A stretch of 64,000 bases of DNA from NCBI RefSeq assembly GCF_900044055.2, contig NZ_FCOX02000001.1, positions 248,001 through 312,000 on the forward strand. The letters are read 5' to 3'. Position numbers and translations under genes: made by a program. Positions 16,302 to 26,280 of the stretch are shown here, piece by piece (within the stretch, counting starts at the first letter, position 1; every line of letters begins with the position of its first letter). This stretch comes from Caballeronia calidae. Its GTDB lineage: Bacteria; Pseudomonadota; Gammaproteobacteria; Burkholderiales; Burkholderiaceae. Below the pieces are notes generated by a model. The model searched no databases. It was given only the letters and a program-made list of their open reading frames with translations, and was not told the DNA's origin.

Positions 16302-18683
16302 TCAGGCGTGTTGGGCGTTATGCATCGCGGTCCATACGCGATGCGGCGTCGCGGGCATCTGCAAGTCCTTCACGCCGAGCGGTGCGAGCGCATCGAGAAT
16401 CGCGTTGATGACGGCCGGCGGCGAGCCGATCGCGCCCGCTTCGCCGCAGCCCTTCACGCCGAGCGGATTGTGCGTGCACGGCGTGCCCTTCGCGGTCTCG
16501 ACGTTGAAGCTCGGCAGGTCGATCGCGTGCGGCATCGCATAGTCCATGTACGAGCCGGAAAGCAACTGGCCGGTGCTGTCGTCGTAGACGCAGCGTTCGA
16601 GCATCGCCTGGCCGATGCCCTGCCCCAGCCCGCCATGCACCTGCCCTTCGACGATCATCGGATTGATCACGTTGCCGAAGTCATCGACGGCGGTGAACTT
16701 CTGGATGCGCGTCTCGCCCGTGTCCTGATCGACTTCGACTTCGCACACATACGCGCCCGACGGATACGTGAAGTTGGTCGGATCGTAGAACGCGTTTTCG
16801 TTGAGGCCCGGCTCCATCTGATCGAGCGGGAAGTTGTGCGGCACATACGCGGCGAGCGAGACATCAACGAAGGTCTTCGTGCGGTCCGTGCCCGCGACGC
16901 GAAACACGCCGTTCTTGAACTCGATGTCTTCCACCGCCGCTTCGAGCAGATGCGCGGCGATCTTCTTCGCCTTCGCTTCCACTTTGTCGAGCGCTTTCAT
17001 GATCGCCGAGCCGCCGACCGAAATCGAACGCGAGCCGTACGTGCCCATGCCGAACGGAATGCGTCCGGTATCGCCGTGAATGATCTCGACATTCTCGATC
17101 GCGACGCCGAGCCGGTCCGCGACCACCTGCGCGAAAGTCGTTTCGTGCCCTTGGCCGTGACTGTGCGAGCCGGTGAAGACGGTGACGGAGCCGGTCGGAT
17201 GCACGCGCACTTCGCCCGCTTCGAACAAGCCCGCGCGCGCGCCCAGCGCGCCCGCGACATTCGACGGCGCGAGCCCGCACGCCTCGATGTAGCACGAGTA
17301 ACCGATGCCACGCAGCTTGCCGTTCTGCTTCGATTCCTCGCGGCGCTTCTTGAACCCTTCGACGTCCGCGAGTTCGAGCGCGCGATTCAGGATCGTGTCG
17401 TAATCGCCGACGTCGTATGTCAGGCCGACCGGCGTCGCATACGGAAATTCGCGAATGAAGTTGCGCCGGCGCAATTCGACCGGATCGATGTTCATCTCGC
17501 GCGCCGCCGTCTCGACGAGACGCTCGACCACATACGTCGCTTCCGGGCGGCCCGCGCCGCGATACGCATCGACGGGCACCGTATTCGTGAACACGGCTTT
17601 GACTTCCGCGTAGATCGCGGGCGTCGTGTACTGGCCGGCGAGCAGCGTCGCGTAGAGCACGGTCGGGATCGACGATGCGAACGTCGACAGATACGCACCC
17701 ATGTTCGCCGTCGTATGCACACGCATGCCGATGAACTTGCCATCCTTGTCGAGCGCGAGTTCGGCCTTGGTCACGTGATCGCGGCCGTGCGCGTCGGAGA
17801 GAAACGCTTCGGAGCGCTCGGCCGTCCACTTGATCGGCCGCCCCACTTTCTTCGATGCCCACGTCAGCGCGACATCTTCCGGATACAGAAAAATCTTCGA
17901 GCCGAAGCCGCCGCCCACATCCGGCGCGATCACGCGCAGCTTCGATTCCGGCAGCGACAGCACGAACGCCGCCATCAGCAGACGCTCGACGTGCGGATTC
18001 TGATTCGCGACGTAGACCGTATAGCTGTCGTCATGCTTCGAATAGCTCGCGTTCACGGCGCGCGGCTCGATCGCGTTCGGCACCATGCGCTGATTCACGA
18101 TATCGAGCGTCGTCACATGCGCGGCCTGCGCGAACGCTGCGTCGGTCTTGGCCTTGTCGCCGTGACCCCAGTTGAAGCAGACGTTGTTCGGCACGCTGTC
18201 GTGCACGAGCGGCTGGCCGGCATCGGCGGCGGTCCCGGTCGCGACCACGGGCGGCAGCTCGTCGTAATCGACCTCGATCAGCTCGAGCGCGTCCTTCGCT
18301 TCCTTGATCGATTCCGCGACGACCAGCGCGACCTGATCGCCCACATGCAGCACCTTGTCGTGCGCGATGACGGGATGAGGCGGCTCGTGCATCGGCGAGC
18401 CATCGATGCTGTGGATCAGCCAGCCGCACGGCAGGCCGCCGACGTTCTCGCCCGCCAGATCCTTGCCTGTGAAAATGCCGATCACGCCGGGCGACTTCAT
18501 CGCCGCGTCGATATCGACACGCCTGATCTTCGCGTGCGCGTGCGGCGAGCGCAGGAACACGCCATAGCTTTGCTGCGGCATGACGACGTCGTCGGTGTAC
18601 TGGCCCGCGCCCGTCAGGAAGCGATAGTCTTCCTTGCGCTTGACGCCAGCGCCGATCATTTTCTGTTGCTCAGGGGCATTCAT
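16302..18683 (-). CDS. coxL: Molybdopterin-binding large subunit, CoxL form II
   Basis: A 793-residue xanthine-oxidase-family catalytic subunit. [21 protein letters not shown] is the typical start of the hammerhead domain. The cofactor-binding segments include [31 protein letters not shown] and the C-terminal [21 protein letters not shown] with the catalytic Glu. The active-site loop reads [14 protein letters not shown]. Form I CO dehydrogenase has AYXCSFR there, whose Cys ligates copper; this protein has Gly-Ala-Gly, the form II signature. It is therefore a true molybdenum hydroxylase, but its substrate is probably an organic compound rather than CO. It is translated between the 2Fe-2S and FAD subunits. 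Confidence 0.92.
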   Translation of the reverse strand: MNAPEQQKMIGAGVKRKEDYRFLTGAGQYTDDVVMPQQSYGVFLRSPHAHAKIRRVDIDAAMKSPGVIGIFTGKDLAGENVGGLPCGWLIHSIDGSPMHEPPHPVIAHDKVLHVGDQVALVVAESIKEAKDALELIEVDYDELPPVVATGTAADAGQPLVHDSVPNNVCFNWGHGDKAKTDAAFAQAAHVTTLDIVNQRMVPNAIEPRAVNASYSKHDDSYTVYVANQNPHVERLLMAAFVLSLPESKLRVIAPDVGGGFGSKIFLYPEDVALTWASKKVGRPIKWTAERSEAFLSDAHGRDHVTKAELALDKDGKFIGMRVHTTANMGAYLSTFASSIPTVLYATLLAGQYTTPAIYAEVKAVFTNTVPVDAYRGAGRPEATYVVERLVETAAREMNIDPVELRRRNFIREFPYATPVGLTYDVGDYDTILNRALELADVEGFKKRREESKQNGKLRGIGYSCYIEACGLAPSNVAGALGARAGLFEAGEVRVHPTGSVTVFTGSHSHGQGHETTFAQVVADRLGVAIENVEIIHGDTGRIPFGMGTYGSRSISVGGSAIMKALDKVEAKAKKIAAHLLEAAVEDIEFKNGVFRVAGTDRTKTFVDVSLAAYVPHNFPLDQMEPGLNENAFYDPTNFTYPSGAYVCEVEVDQDTGETRIQKFTAVDDFGNVINPMIVEGQVHGGLGQGIGQAMLERCVYDDSTGQLLSGSYMDYAMPHAIDLPSFNVETAKGTPCTHNPLGVKGCGEAGAIGSPPAVINAILDALAPLGVKDLQMPATPHRVWTAMHNAQHA

Positions 18684-18737
18684 CGCGGTCTCCTTTGTAG
18701 GCGCGATTCATCGTGTCGAGGAAGGATTCGCGTGGCG

Positions 18738-19214
18738 TCAGGCGCCGGCTTTCATGGCCTGCGCGCCCTGGAGAACCGCTTTGACGATGTTGTGATAGCC
18801 CGTGCAGCGGCACAGGTTGCCGTCGAGCTGCTCGCGCACTTCTTCTTCGGAAAGATTCGGCGATTGGGCGGCGAGCGCGCTCGCGCTCATCACCATGCCC
18901 GGTGTGCAAAAGCCGCATTGCAGGCCGTGGCATTCCTTGAACGCCGCCTGCATCGGATGAAGCTGGCCGTCCTTCGCCATGCCTTCGATGGTCGTCACTT
19001 GCATGCCGTCCGCCTGCACGGCGAGGATGTTGCACGACTTGATCGCGCGTCCGTCGAGATGAACGGTGCATGCGCCGCACTGCGCGGTGTCGCAGCCGAC
19101 GTGCGTGCCGGTGAGCCTGAGTTGTTCGCGGAGAAACTGGACGAGCAGAAGATGCGGTTCGACGGTGGCGGTCACGGGTTTCCCGTTGACCGTCAGACTG
19201 ATGCTGAGCGCCAT
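18738..19214 (-). CDS. coxS: 2Fe-2S small subunit of molybdenum hydroxylase (CoxS-like)
   Basis: A 158-residue iron-sulfur protein, first gene of the operon. The plant-ferredoxin-type cluster ligands are in [16 protein letters not shown] with the fourth Cys in IKSCN. The second, helical-domain cluster is in [10 protein letters not shown] and [10 protein letters not shown]. It shuttles electrons from the molybdenum centre to FAD. I place the start at the ATG at 19214, which has a strong RBS (AAGGAGA), rather than an upstream in-frame ATG at 19259. All eight ligands are present. Confidence 0.93.
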   Translation of the reverse strand: MALSISLTVNGKPVTATVEPHLLLVQFLREQLRLTGTHVGCDTAQCGACTVHLDGRAIKSCNILAVQADGMQVTTIEGMAKDGQLHPMQAAFKECHGLQCGFCTPGMVMSASALAAQSPNLSEEEVREQLDGNLCRCTGYHNIVKAVLQGAQAMKAGA

Positions 19215-19389
19215 TTCACTGTCTCCTTGCAAGGACGGACCAGCTTCACGCCGTTGCACCTGCCTACTGCCGCCGTGAGCGTTCAGCCGGAATTGGTGTT
19301 ATGTGTATTTAGCGACGAGTAAAACACAAATCGGCGGGCGTCGCTATCCGCTCGAACGTCCGTCCCAAACTGCGGCTGCGCGGCCGCAA

Positions 19390-19424
19390 ATGCAAAGCGC
19401 CGCCTCTCGGGCGGCGCTTTGCAT
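19390..19424 (-). terminator. Strong hairpin downstream of the APC permease gene
   Basis: A perfect 15-bp stem (19390-19404 and 19410-19424) with a 5-nt loop lies 16 bases past the permease stop. It has only a short T run (TTTG) after it on the minus strand. It separates the permease transcript from the cox-like operon. Confidence 0.65.
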
Positions 19425-19439
19425 GGAACGTCATGGCGC

Positions 19440-20897
19440 TCAGTGCGTCTCGGTTTCGCGCTTCTTCGCCTTGCCCGCCGATGCAGCGGCACGCGGCGCT
19501 TCGAGAGGCGCGCGGCCGAGCACCGAATGGCGGCGCGAGTACATGAAGTAGATCGCAAGGCCGATCACGAGCCACACCGCGAACGCGATCCACGTCATCG
19601 CCTGAAGATTGATCATCAGGAAGAGGCACGACGCCACCGCGAGAACCGGCACGACCGGCACGCCCGGGCAGCGGAACGCGCGCGGCAGATCCGGATGCGT
19701 GCGGCGCAGGATCAGCACGGCGATGGAGACCATCGAGAAAGCGGCGAGCGTACCGATGTTGATGAGCTCGGCGAGCACGTTGAGCGGCACGAGCGCGCCG
19801 ATCAATCCGAAGAAGATGCCGACGAGCCAGGTCGTGAAGAAGGGCGTCGCGAAACGCGGATGCACCTTCGAGAGCCGCGCGGGCAAGAGGCCGTCGCGCG
19901 ACATCGCATAGATGATGCGCGTCTGGCCGTAGCTCATCACGAGGATCACGGTGAGCATGCCGAGCACCGCGCCGAGATCGATGAAGCCCGCGACCCAGTT
20001 CTGTCCCGCGACCTGCAGCGCGAACGAAACCGGATGCGGATTGTTCGCGAACTGCGCCGACGGCACGATGCCCGTCACGACCGCCGCGACCGCCACGTAC
20101 AGCACCGCGCACACCGCGAGCGACGAGATGATGCCGATGGGCAGATCGCGCTTCGGATTCTTCACTTCCTCCGCCGCCGACGACACCGAATCGAAGCCGA
20201 TGAACGCGAAGAACATCACGGCCGCCGCGCCGAACACGCCGGACCAGCCGTTCGGCATGAAGGGCGTCCAGTTCGCCGGCTTGACGTGGAACACGCCGAC
20301 CGCGATCACGAGCGCCACGACGGTCACCTTGATCGCGACCATGACGTTGTTCACGCGCGTCGACTCCTTGATGCCGACCGAGAGCAGCGCCGTGATCGCC
20401 ATCATCACGAGGAACGCGGGCAGGTTGAACAAGGTGGCATGGCCGGGCAGGGCGCCGGGCGCGGCGGTGAGCGCGGTCGGCAGCGAGATGCCGAAGCCGG
20501 CCAGCAGCGACTGCAGATAGCCCGACCATCCGACCGACACGGCGGACGTCGCGAGCCCGTATTCGAGCATCAGGTCCCAGCCGATGATCCACGCGGCGAG
20601 CTCGCCGAGCGTCGCATACGAATAGGTGTAGATGGAGCCGGCGACGGGAATCGTCGACGAGAACTCGGCATAGGCGAGGGCGGCGAAGCAGCACGCGATC
20701 GCCGCGACGATGAACGACACCATGAGCGCCGGGCCGGCCTGCACGGCGCCGGTTCCGGTCAGCACGAAAATCCCCGTGCCGATGATGGCCCCGATGCCGA
20801 GAAAGGTCAGATCGAGGGCGCCGAGCGTCTTCTTGAGCGACGTGCTGTGCGCGCCGGCCAGCATGTGCTCGATGTTTTTCTTACGGAACAACGACAT
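19440..20897 (-). CDS. APC family amino acid permease
   Basis: A 485-residue protein with about 12-13 membrane helices. The first, LDLTFLGIGAIIGTGIFVLTG, contains the GIGAIIGTGIF substrate-binding bend of the amino acid/polyamine/organocation family, and EFSSTIPVAGSIYTYSY is the TM3 signature of the cationic amino acid transporter branch. The C-terminus is basic and cytosolic. The ATG at 20897 has a good AAGGAGA; an in-frame ATG at 20954 does not. The likely substrate is a cationic or neutral amino acid imported with H+. The gene is monocistronic by its flanking terminator. Confidence 0.88.
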   Translation of the reverse strand: MSLFRKKNIEHMLAGAHSTSLKKTLGALDLTFLGIGAIIGTGIFVLTGTGAVQAGPALMVSFIVAAIACCFAALAYAEFSSTIPVAGSIYTYSYATLGELAAWIIGWDLMLEYGLATSAVSVGWSGYLQSLLAGFGISLPTALTAAPGALPGHATLFNLPAFLVMMAITALLSVGIKESTRVNNVMVAIKVTVVALVIAVGVFHVKPANWTPFMPNGWSGVFGAAAVMFFAFIGFDSVSSAAEEVKNPKRDLPIGIISSLAVCAVLYVAVAAVVTGIVPSAQFANNPHPVSFALQVAGQNWVAGFIDLGAVLGMLTVILVMSYGQTRIIYAMSRDGLLPARLSKVHPRFATPFFTTWLVGIFFGLIGALVPLNVLAELINIGTLAAFSMVSIAVLILRRTHPDLPRAFRCPGVPVVPVLAVASCLFLMINLQAMTWIAFAVWLVIGLAIYFMYSRRHSVLGRAPLEAPRAAASAGKAKKRETETH

Positions 20898-21036
20898 TGC
20901 GGTGAGTCTCCTTCTGGTGCACGCAGGCACCCCTGCTACGGGAAAACCCGACATTTTATCGGAGACTCAGAGATTGCCCATGATTCGGGCAGGCGGCGCA
21001 TTATTGCGGCGAATTGTTACTTTTCTCTTCCCCGCA

Positions 21037-21058
21037 ATTTATCTTGCACGAGATAAAT
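21037..21058. repeat. Palindrome between response regulator and permease genes
   Basis: ATTTATCT (21037-21044) and AGATAAAT (21051-21058) form a perfect 8-bp inverted repeat with a 6-base centre, directly after the stop of the response regulator gene. There is no U tract. It could be a weak terminator or an operator for the permease promoter downstream; I cannot decide. Confidence 0.35.
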
Positions 21059-21060
21059 AG

Positions 21061-21717
21061 CTAGCCGGCGATCGCCGGGTTCATGTCGACGAGACGGTTG
21101 CTCATCACGTAGAACGTAAGCTCGGCGTTGTTGGCGAGCTTCATCTTTTCCAACAACCGCGCGCGATAAACGCTCACCGTTTTAACTGAAAGAGATAAAG
21201 CGTGGGCGATATCCGTCAGACGCTTGCCCGACGCCAGCATGCAAAGCGTCTGATATTCGCGGTCCGACAGCTTTTCGTGCGGCATGCGGTCGGTGTCGAG
21301 CGAGACGTAGGTCGCCAGCGCTTCCGCCATTTCCGGACTCACGTACTTGCGGCCCGCGGCGACCTGCTGGATCGCGCCGATCATGAGCGCCGGATCCACC
21401 GTCTTCGACAGATAGCCCGACGCGCCCGCCTTGAGCGCACGCACCGCGTATTGATCCTCGCGATACATCGAGAACATGAGCACGGGCAGGCGCGGGCTCT
21501 CGCGCTTCATGCGCTTCAGCAGGTCGATGCCGTTGACGTCGGGCAACGAGATATCGAGCATCGCGACGTCGAACGGACTGCGCGCGGCCAGGGCGAGCGC
21601 TTGCATGCCGGTTTCGGCCTCCGATACGTGCGACGCGACACCGCGTTCCAGCAGCAATTGCGCGACGCCTCGGCGCACGATGGCGTGATCGTCGGCGAGC
21701 AGGACCTTGAGCGTCAC
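21061..21717 (-). CDS. LuxR/NarL-type response regulator
   Basis: A 218-residue two-component regulator. The receiver domain has the acidic pair in LLADDHAIVRRG, the phospho-acceptor Asp55 in AMLDISLPD, and Lys in GYLSKTVD. The C-terminal LuxR helix-turn-helix spans about 150-210 (LSDREYQTLCMLASGKRLTDIAHALSLSVKTVSVYRARLL, split here only by reading). I chose the GTG at 21717, 8 bases after the stop of the kinase gene, because the protein core begins there; the frame upstream is a shadow of the kinase. It is surely the partner of that kinase. Its target genes are unknown, with the adjacent permease one candidate. Confidence 0.88.
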   Translation of the reverse strand: MTLKVLLADDHAIVRRGVAQLLLERGVASHVSEAETGMQALALAARSPFDVAMLDISLPDVNGIDLLKRMKRESPRLPVLMFSMYREDQYAVRALKAGASGYLSKTVDPALMIGAIQQVAAGRKYVSPEMAEALATYVSLDTDRMPHEKLSDREYQTLCMLASGKRLTDIAHALSLSVKTVSVYRARLLEKMKLANNAELTFYVMSNRLVDMNPAIAG

Positions 21718-21725
21718 GGGCGGCC

Positions 21726-22589
21726 TCAGGCGTTGACCACGCTGAGCGCGAACAGCCCGGGACGCGCCGCCGTCCATGGCAGACGCGCGCGCACGCAGGT
21801 GCCGTCGGGTTTCGCGCCGGCGACACGCAAACTGCCGCCGAGCGCTTCGCAACGCGCCCGCATGCCCGACAACCCGAAACGTCCGCTCTTGCGACGCGCC
21901 GCCGCGCTGATGCCGACGCCATCGTCTTCGACGGTCAGCATCACGCCGTGTGCGTCGAGCGAGAGCGTCACGCTTGCGCGCGTGGCGCGCGCATGACGCG
22001 CGACGTTGCCGAGCGCTTCCTGCATCACGCGAAAAATGGCGAGCGACATGTCGTGCGACAGACGGTCCAGACGCGCATCGCCCGGACAGGCGAAATCGAC
22101 GGCGATCGCGGTGCGCGCGCCGAAACTCGCGATCCAGTCGGCGAGCATGGCGGCGAAATTGGCGTCGAACGTCGGCGTCTGCAATCCCTCGACGATCCGG
22201 TGACTCGTCTCGCAGACATCGGCGAGCGCGGCGCGCGCCTGATACAGCGCGTCGCCGAGCGCGGCGGGCGCATCGGCGGCGAGCCAGTGTTCGGCGCGAG
22301 CGAGGGCGAGATTGGCGACCGTGAGCGCAGCGCCGGTTTCATCGTGGAGATCCTGCGCGAGCGCCTGGCGCGCGCGTTCTTCCGCGGCGGCGAGCAGCGC
22401 GGCGAGTTCCTGGACGCGGGCGGTGAGACGCTGGATTTGCCGATCGCCCTTGAGCTTGGCGTCGATCAGCGCGGAATAGGGCGAGGCAAACGACGCGCCG
22501 GAGCATTCCGGCGCCGGTGACGGCACCCCGCGCAGCGGGGCGCGGCGAACCGTGCTCTCATCGAGCGTGATTGTGGCCGACGGGTTCAT
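21726..22589 (-). CDS. Cytosolic sensor histidine kinase (HisKA_3 / NarX-like)
   Basis: A 287-residue kinase without membrane segments. A coiled-coil at about 45-78 (KLKGDRQIQRLTARVQELAALLAAAEE, read in parts) leads to the phospho-acceptor His82 in ALAQDLHDETGAALT, the HisKA_3 type. The ATP-binding part shows the N box EALGNVARHARA, the G1 box VEDDGVGIS and the G2 box FGLSGMRARCEALGG. No PAS or GAF domain is seen, so how it senses a signal is open: it may respond through the coiled-coil or a partner. It is followed 8 bases later by the LuxR-type regulator. Confidence 0.85.
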   Translation of the reverse strand: MNPSATITLDESTVRRAPLRGVPSPAPECSGASFASPYSALIDAKLKGDRQIQRLTARVQELAALLAAAEERARQALAQDLHDETGAALTVANLALARAEHWLAADAPAALGDALYQARAALADVCETSHRIVEGLQTPTFDANFAAMLADWIASFGARTAIAVDFACPGDARLDRLSHDMSLAIFRVMQEALGNVARHARATRASVTLSLDAHGVMLTVEDDGVGISAAARRKSGRFGLSGMRARCEALGGSLRVAGAKPDGTCVRARLPWTAARPGLFALSVVNA

Positions 22590-22878
22590 TCACTGTCCTC
22601 GTTTTGAGCGCAACTGGAGCTACGTCCTCGGCACACCCACGAGCGGCGTAACTGAATTTACACTCTGTAACATCGATGACGGACCACGCCGGTCGCGCCA
22701 CCGCCTCAACGTGGCTGAATCATATCCCAAAAATATTATGAATCGATGTCTGACAAGGCCGGAACGGACGAACTTCATGTCGTTTGCCAAGTTTGCTGCG
22801 CATAATCCGTAGGAAAAATACCTACTGATGCCGCCCAATTTGTAACAAGGCCGCGCGCGCTGACGTATCGGCAAGGCG
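22590..22878. other. Intergenic region between kinase and fpr genes
   Basis: This contains the promoter region of the leftward kinase operon, including an AT-rich stretch at 22650-22750. The 3' end of fpr with its terminator closes it. No coding frame or RNA is convincing. Confidence 0.3.
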
Positions 22879-22906
22879 AAAAAAAACCGGAGCGCGAAGC
22901 TCCGGT
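22879..22906 (-). terminator. Intrinsic terminator of fpr
   Basis: On the minus strand an 8-bp stem (ACCGGAGC/GCTCCGGT, 22886-22893 with 22899-22906) and 5-nt loop are followed by eight T residues. It lies 26 bases past the fpr stop. Confidence 0.9.
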
Positions 22907-22932
22907 CTCTGCGAACGCGACGCCTTGCAGCT

Positions 22933-23703
22933 TTAGCCGACGAACGCCTTTTCCACGACGTAGTGACCAGGATGGTTGTTGCTGCCTTCCTGGAAGCCCA
23001 TCGAGTCGAGCAATTCGCGGGTGTCGCGCAGCATATGCGGGCTGCCGCAAAGCATGACGCGGTCGTTTTCGATCGAGAACGGCTCGACCGACAAATCGGC
23101 GAACAGCTTCTTCGTCTCGATCAGATCGGTGATGCGGCCGCGATTCGCGAATTCCTCGCGCGTGACGGTCGGGTAGTACACGAGTTTCTCGGAGACGATC
23201 TCACCGAGGTGCTCGTGCGCCGGCAGGTGCTCCGTGATGAAGTCCTTGTACGCGAGTTCGTCGACGAAACGGCAGGTATGCGTCAGCACGATCTTCTCGT
23301 AGCGGTCGTACACTTCCGGGTCCTTGATGATCGACATGAAAGGCGCGAGGCCCGTGCCGGTCGAGAGGAGCCACAGCGTCTTGCCGGGCAACAGGTTATC
23401 GGCGACGAGCGTGCCCGTCGGCTTCTTGCCGATCAGCACGGAATCGCCGACCTTCAGGTGCTGCAGGCGCGACGTGAGCGGGCCGTCGGGAACCTTGATG
23501 CTCAGGAATTCGAGATGCTCTTCGTAGTTCGCGCTCGCGAGGCTATAGGCGCGCAGGAGCGGCTTGCCGTCGACTTCGAGGCCCACCATCGTGAACTGGC
23601 CGTTTTCGAAGCGGAACGAGGCGTCGCGCGTGCAGGTGAAACTGAAAAGCGTGTCGGTCCAGTGATGGACGCTCAGAACGGTTTGAGAATTAAGGTTGCT
23701 CAT
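22933..23703 (-). CDS. fpr: Ferredoxin-NADP+ reductase
   Basis: A 256-residue flavoenzyme of the bacterial FPR type. The FAD motif is RAYSLAS near residue 50, the NADP-binding loop is LLSTGTGLAPFMSI, followed by VLTHTCRFVDELAY and the CGSPHML segment. The C-terminus ends VVEKAFVG; this extension past the Tyr/Phe position marks subclass I proteobacterial FPRs, in which the tail covers the flavin. The enzyme transfers electrons between NADPH and ferredoxin or flavodoxin in oxidative stress defence and Fe-S metabolism. Length and motifs are normal. It is monocistronic, with a strong terminator. Confidence 0.93.
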   Translation of the reverse strand: MSNLNSQTVLSVHHWTDTLFSFTCTRDASFRFENGQFTMVGLEVDGKPLLRAYSLASANYEEHLEFLSIKVPDGPLTSRLQHLKVGDSVLIGKKPTGTLVADNLLPGKTLWLLSTGTGLAPFMSIIKDPEVYDRYEKIVLTHTCRFVDELAYKDFITEHLPAHEHLGEIVSEKLVYYPTVTREEFANRGRITDLIETKKLFADLSVEPFSIENDRVMLCGSPHMLRDTRELLDSMGFQEGSNNHPGHYVVEKAFVG

Positions 23704-24175
23704 GGCTTCTTGAACTGTGCTCTAACTGTGCGAAAGCGGTGACGCTCTGACGCTCACGGCGGAACTGCGGCCGATGCCACGCCGGGCCGGCGCCGAAAAA
23801 ACTGCGCGCTGCGAGGGCGCTGTGCTGCGCGAACAGGACGATCGAACGATGACGGCCGCCGATGTGATCGAAGACCCGCGATTCGAAGGCAGCGTTTCAC
23901 GCCGCGCCTTGCGTGAACTTCGCGCCGCAACGAGGCAGTCGCAAGACAACCCGGCGCAATCGGCTATTTTAACCCGATAGTCGTTGCGCGGTCCGCACGA
24001 CGAAACAGCGGCGAAGGCGCGCACGTCTGCCTCCTGAGCGAACGTGCGTGCGGAAGAAACGCGTTCCCGGCAGCCTGCGATCGGAATCGCGAAACGAAAA
24101 GCCGCCGAGCCCGAATGATAGCAACGGATGCCGCGCTTATCCCAAAATACCCTTCTGGCGTCGGGTTCGCGCGCG
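23704..24175. other. Intergenic region upstream of fpr
   Basis: This spans from the fpr start back to the 3' end of the leftward aldo/keto reductase gene. Short open frames occur on both strands (for example 23774-23980 plus) but lack ribosome-binding sites and look random. I see no terminator for the reductase gene and no RNA gene. Confidence 0.3.
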
Positions 24176-25219
24176 TCAGATGCGCTGATCCGTGGACGGC
24201 TTTTCCCACAGATTGATGCCGCCTTCCTGCGCGTGCTGATCGATTTCCGCGAGTTCTTCCTTCGTGAAATCGAGGTTCTTCAGCGCGCCGACGTTCTCCG
24301 CAACCTGCTCCGCGCGGCTCGCGCCGATCAGCACCGAGGTCACGCGCCCACCGCGCAGCGCCCACGCGAGCGCCATCTGCGCGAGGCTCTGGCCGCGCTT
24401 CTGCGCGAGTTCGTTGAGCTTGCGCACGTGCGCGAGATTCGCGTCGCTCAGATGCTCCTGCTTGAGCGAGCCGCCGCCGGGCTTGTTCACGCGCGCGTCC
24501 TGCGGCACGCCATTGAGGTACTTGCTCGTGAGAAGGCCTTGCGCGAGCGGCGTGAACGCGATACTGCCCGCGCCGATATCGTCGAGCGTATCGAGCAGGT
24601 CCGTCTCGATCCAGCGGTTCAGCATGTTGTACGACGGCTGATGGATCAGCAGCGGCACCTTGTGCTCGGCGAGCAGTTTCGCCATTTCGCGCGTCTTGGC
24701 CGCCGAGTACGAAGAGATGCCCACATAGAGCGCCTTGCCCGAATGCACGGCCGTCGCGAGCGCGCCGGCGGTTTCCTCGAGCGGCGTGTCGGCGTCGAAG
24801 CGATGCGAGTAGAAAATATCGACGTAATCCAGGCCCATGCGCTTCAGACTCTGGTCGAGGCTCGCGAGCACGTACTTGCGCGAACCGCCGCCCTGGCCGT
24901 ACGGTCCGGGCCACATGTCCCAGCCGGCTTTCGACGAGATCAGCAATTCATCGCGATACGGCCGGAAATCATCCTTGAAGATGCGGCCGAAATTCGTCTC
25001 CGCGCTGCCGTACGGCGGGCCGTAATTGTTCGCGAGATCGAAATGAGTGATACCGAGATCGAACGCGGTGCGCAGGATGTCGCGTTGCGTGGAGATCGGC
25101 GTGGAATCGCCGAAGTTGTGCCACAAACCCAGCGACAAGGCCGGCAGCTTCAAGCCGCTCTTGCCGCAGGTGCGGTATTGCATCTGCGTGTATCGCTCTG
25201 ACGCTGCTTCGTAGGCCAT
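24176..25219 (-). CDS. Aldo/keto reductase, L-glyceraldehyde 3-phosphate reductase-like (YghZ)
   Basis: A 347-residue aldo/keto reductase. The catalytic tetrad is visible: Asp and Tyr in FDLANNYGPPYGSAE, Lys in LISSKAGWDMWPGPYG, and His in DIFYSHRFD. The extra loop WDMWPGPYGQGGGSRKY and HQPSYNMLNRW are typical of the YghZ/Gpr group, which reduces L-glyceraldehyde 3-phosphate and methylglyoxal with NADPH. The C-terminal NADP-binding segment is VTSVLIGASRAEQVAENV. The likely role is detoxification of reactive aldehydes. Confidence 0.88.
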   Translation of the reverse strand: MAYEAASERYTQMQYRTCGKSGLKLPALSLGLWHNFGDSTPISTQRDILRTAFDLGITHFDLANNYGPPYGSAETNFGRIFKDDFRPYRDELLISSKAGWDMWPGPYGQGGGSRKYVLASLDQSLKRMGLDYVDIFYSHRFDADTPLEETAGALATAVHSGKALYVGISSYSAAKTREMAKLLAEHKVPLLIHQPSYNMLNRWIETDLLDTLDDIGAGSIAFTPLAQGLLTSKYLNGVPQDARVNKPGGGSLKQEHLSDANLAHVRKLNELAQKRGQSLAQMALAWALRGGRVTSVLIGASRAEQVAENVGALKNLDFTKEELAEIDQHAQEGGINLWEKPSTDQRI

Positions 25220-25423
25220 GACGGATTTCCTCTGGGGAATTGCGGATTGAACAAACCGCGGCAGACGGACCGGATGCCGCAGCGGGCGTCAATGTTAGCC
25301 AATCGGGGCGAAGCGCGCACAGCCCGCACCGCCGTCCCGATATCCGGAACCGTCCGAACGTCCGTAAGGGGAACGAACCAGCGCAAATGCGGACCAATGC
25401 ACATTTCGCATGAAGGAATCTGA

Positions 25424-26221
25424 ATGATGGACCCGATCGACAAACTCCGACCCGCCTACGACTCTTTCGCCGCCATCGCCGTGACGTATGGCATCGACAT
25501 GCTGCTGGCGATTCTGATTCTCGCGGTCGGCTGGTGGATTTCGAACGCCGTCGCGAACGCGCTGCGTCGCACGCTCAGCCGCACCAATGTCGACGCCACG
25601 CTCACGCCGGTGCTCGCCAGCCTCGCGATGTGGGCGATCCGCGTCGTTGCGATCGTCGCGGCGCTCGGCAAATTCGGCATCGCCGCGGCCAGCATCCTGA
25701 CCGTGCTCGGCGCCGCCGGCCTCGCCATCGGTCTGGCGCTGCAGGGCACGCTGCAGAACATCGCGGCCGGTCTGATGCTGCTGCTGTTGCGGCCGTTTCG
25801 CGTGGGCGATTACATCGAAGGCGTCGGCACGACGGCCGGCACCGTGAACGAGATCGGACTTTTCACGACGCGCCTGACGAAAGCCGACGGCATCATCATG
25901 TACGTGCCGAACAGCCTGATCTGGGCGAACGCCATCACCAATTACAGCGCGAACGAGCGCCGCAAAGTGGTCATCAATTTTCAGGCGCAGCACGGTCTTC
26001 GGGTCGAACACGTGCTCACGGAGCTGCGCAGGCTGACGAGCGAAGATCCGCGCATCGTGCAGGACGGGCCGTCGGCGCCGTGGGTCGCGGTGACCGATTA
26101 CACCGACACCGGCGTGAAGTTCAACCTCGGCGCCTGGGTCAGCAGAAGCGATCATCAGAACGTGCAGGCCGATCTGCTGCGCAAGATCCAGCCGCTGACG
26201 CGCGAAGTGGAAGTCGCCTGA
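25424..26221 (+). CDS. Small-conductance mechanosensitive channel (MscS family)
   Basis: A 265-residue MscS-type channel of the short form. TM1 is about 20-42 and TM2 about 62-82. The pore-lining TM3 is AASILTVLGAAGLAIGLALQGTLQNIAAGLMLLLLRPF, with the Gly/Ala packing pattern of MscS, followed by the beta domain motif FRVGDYIEGVGTTAGTVNEIGLFTT and VPNSLIWANAITNYS. The channel opens when membrane tension rises in hypo-osmotic shock. The start could be either of two consecutive ATG codons (25424 or 25427). Confidence 0.92.
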   Translation: MMDPIDKLRPAYDSFAAIAVTYGIDMLLAILILAVGWWISNAVANALRRTLSRTNVDATLTPVLASLAMWAIRVVAIVAALGKFGIAAASILTVLGAAGLAIGLALQGTLQNIAAGLMLLLLRPFRVGDYIEGVGTTAGTVNEIGLFTTRLTKADGIIMYVPNSLIWANAITNYSANERRKVVINFQAQHGLRVEHVLTELRRLTSEDPRIVQDGPSAPWVAVTDYTDTGVKFNLGAWVSRSDHQNVQADLLRKIQPLTREVEVA

Positions 26222-26280
26222 CTGGACGCGCCGGCGCAGACCGAATATGCTGACGCGCCTTTTCGAGACGAGAACACGAT

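Noticed and set aside
16308..19322. 1004-codon open frame on the plus strand opposite the cox-like genes
   Set aside because: It is antisense to genes with intact family motifs. Its product is Arg/His/Asp-rich without domains, as expected from the complementary strand of GC-rich codons.
23774..23980. 68-codon plus-strand frame upstream of fpr
   Set aside because: No Shine-Dalgarno and no hydrophobic or domain pattern; it lies across the expected fpr promoter.
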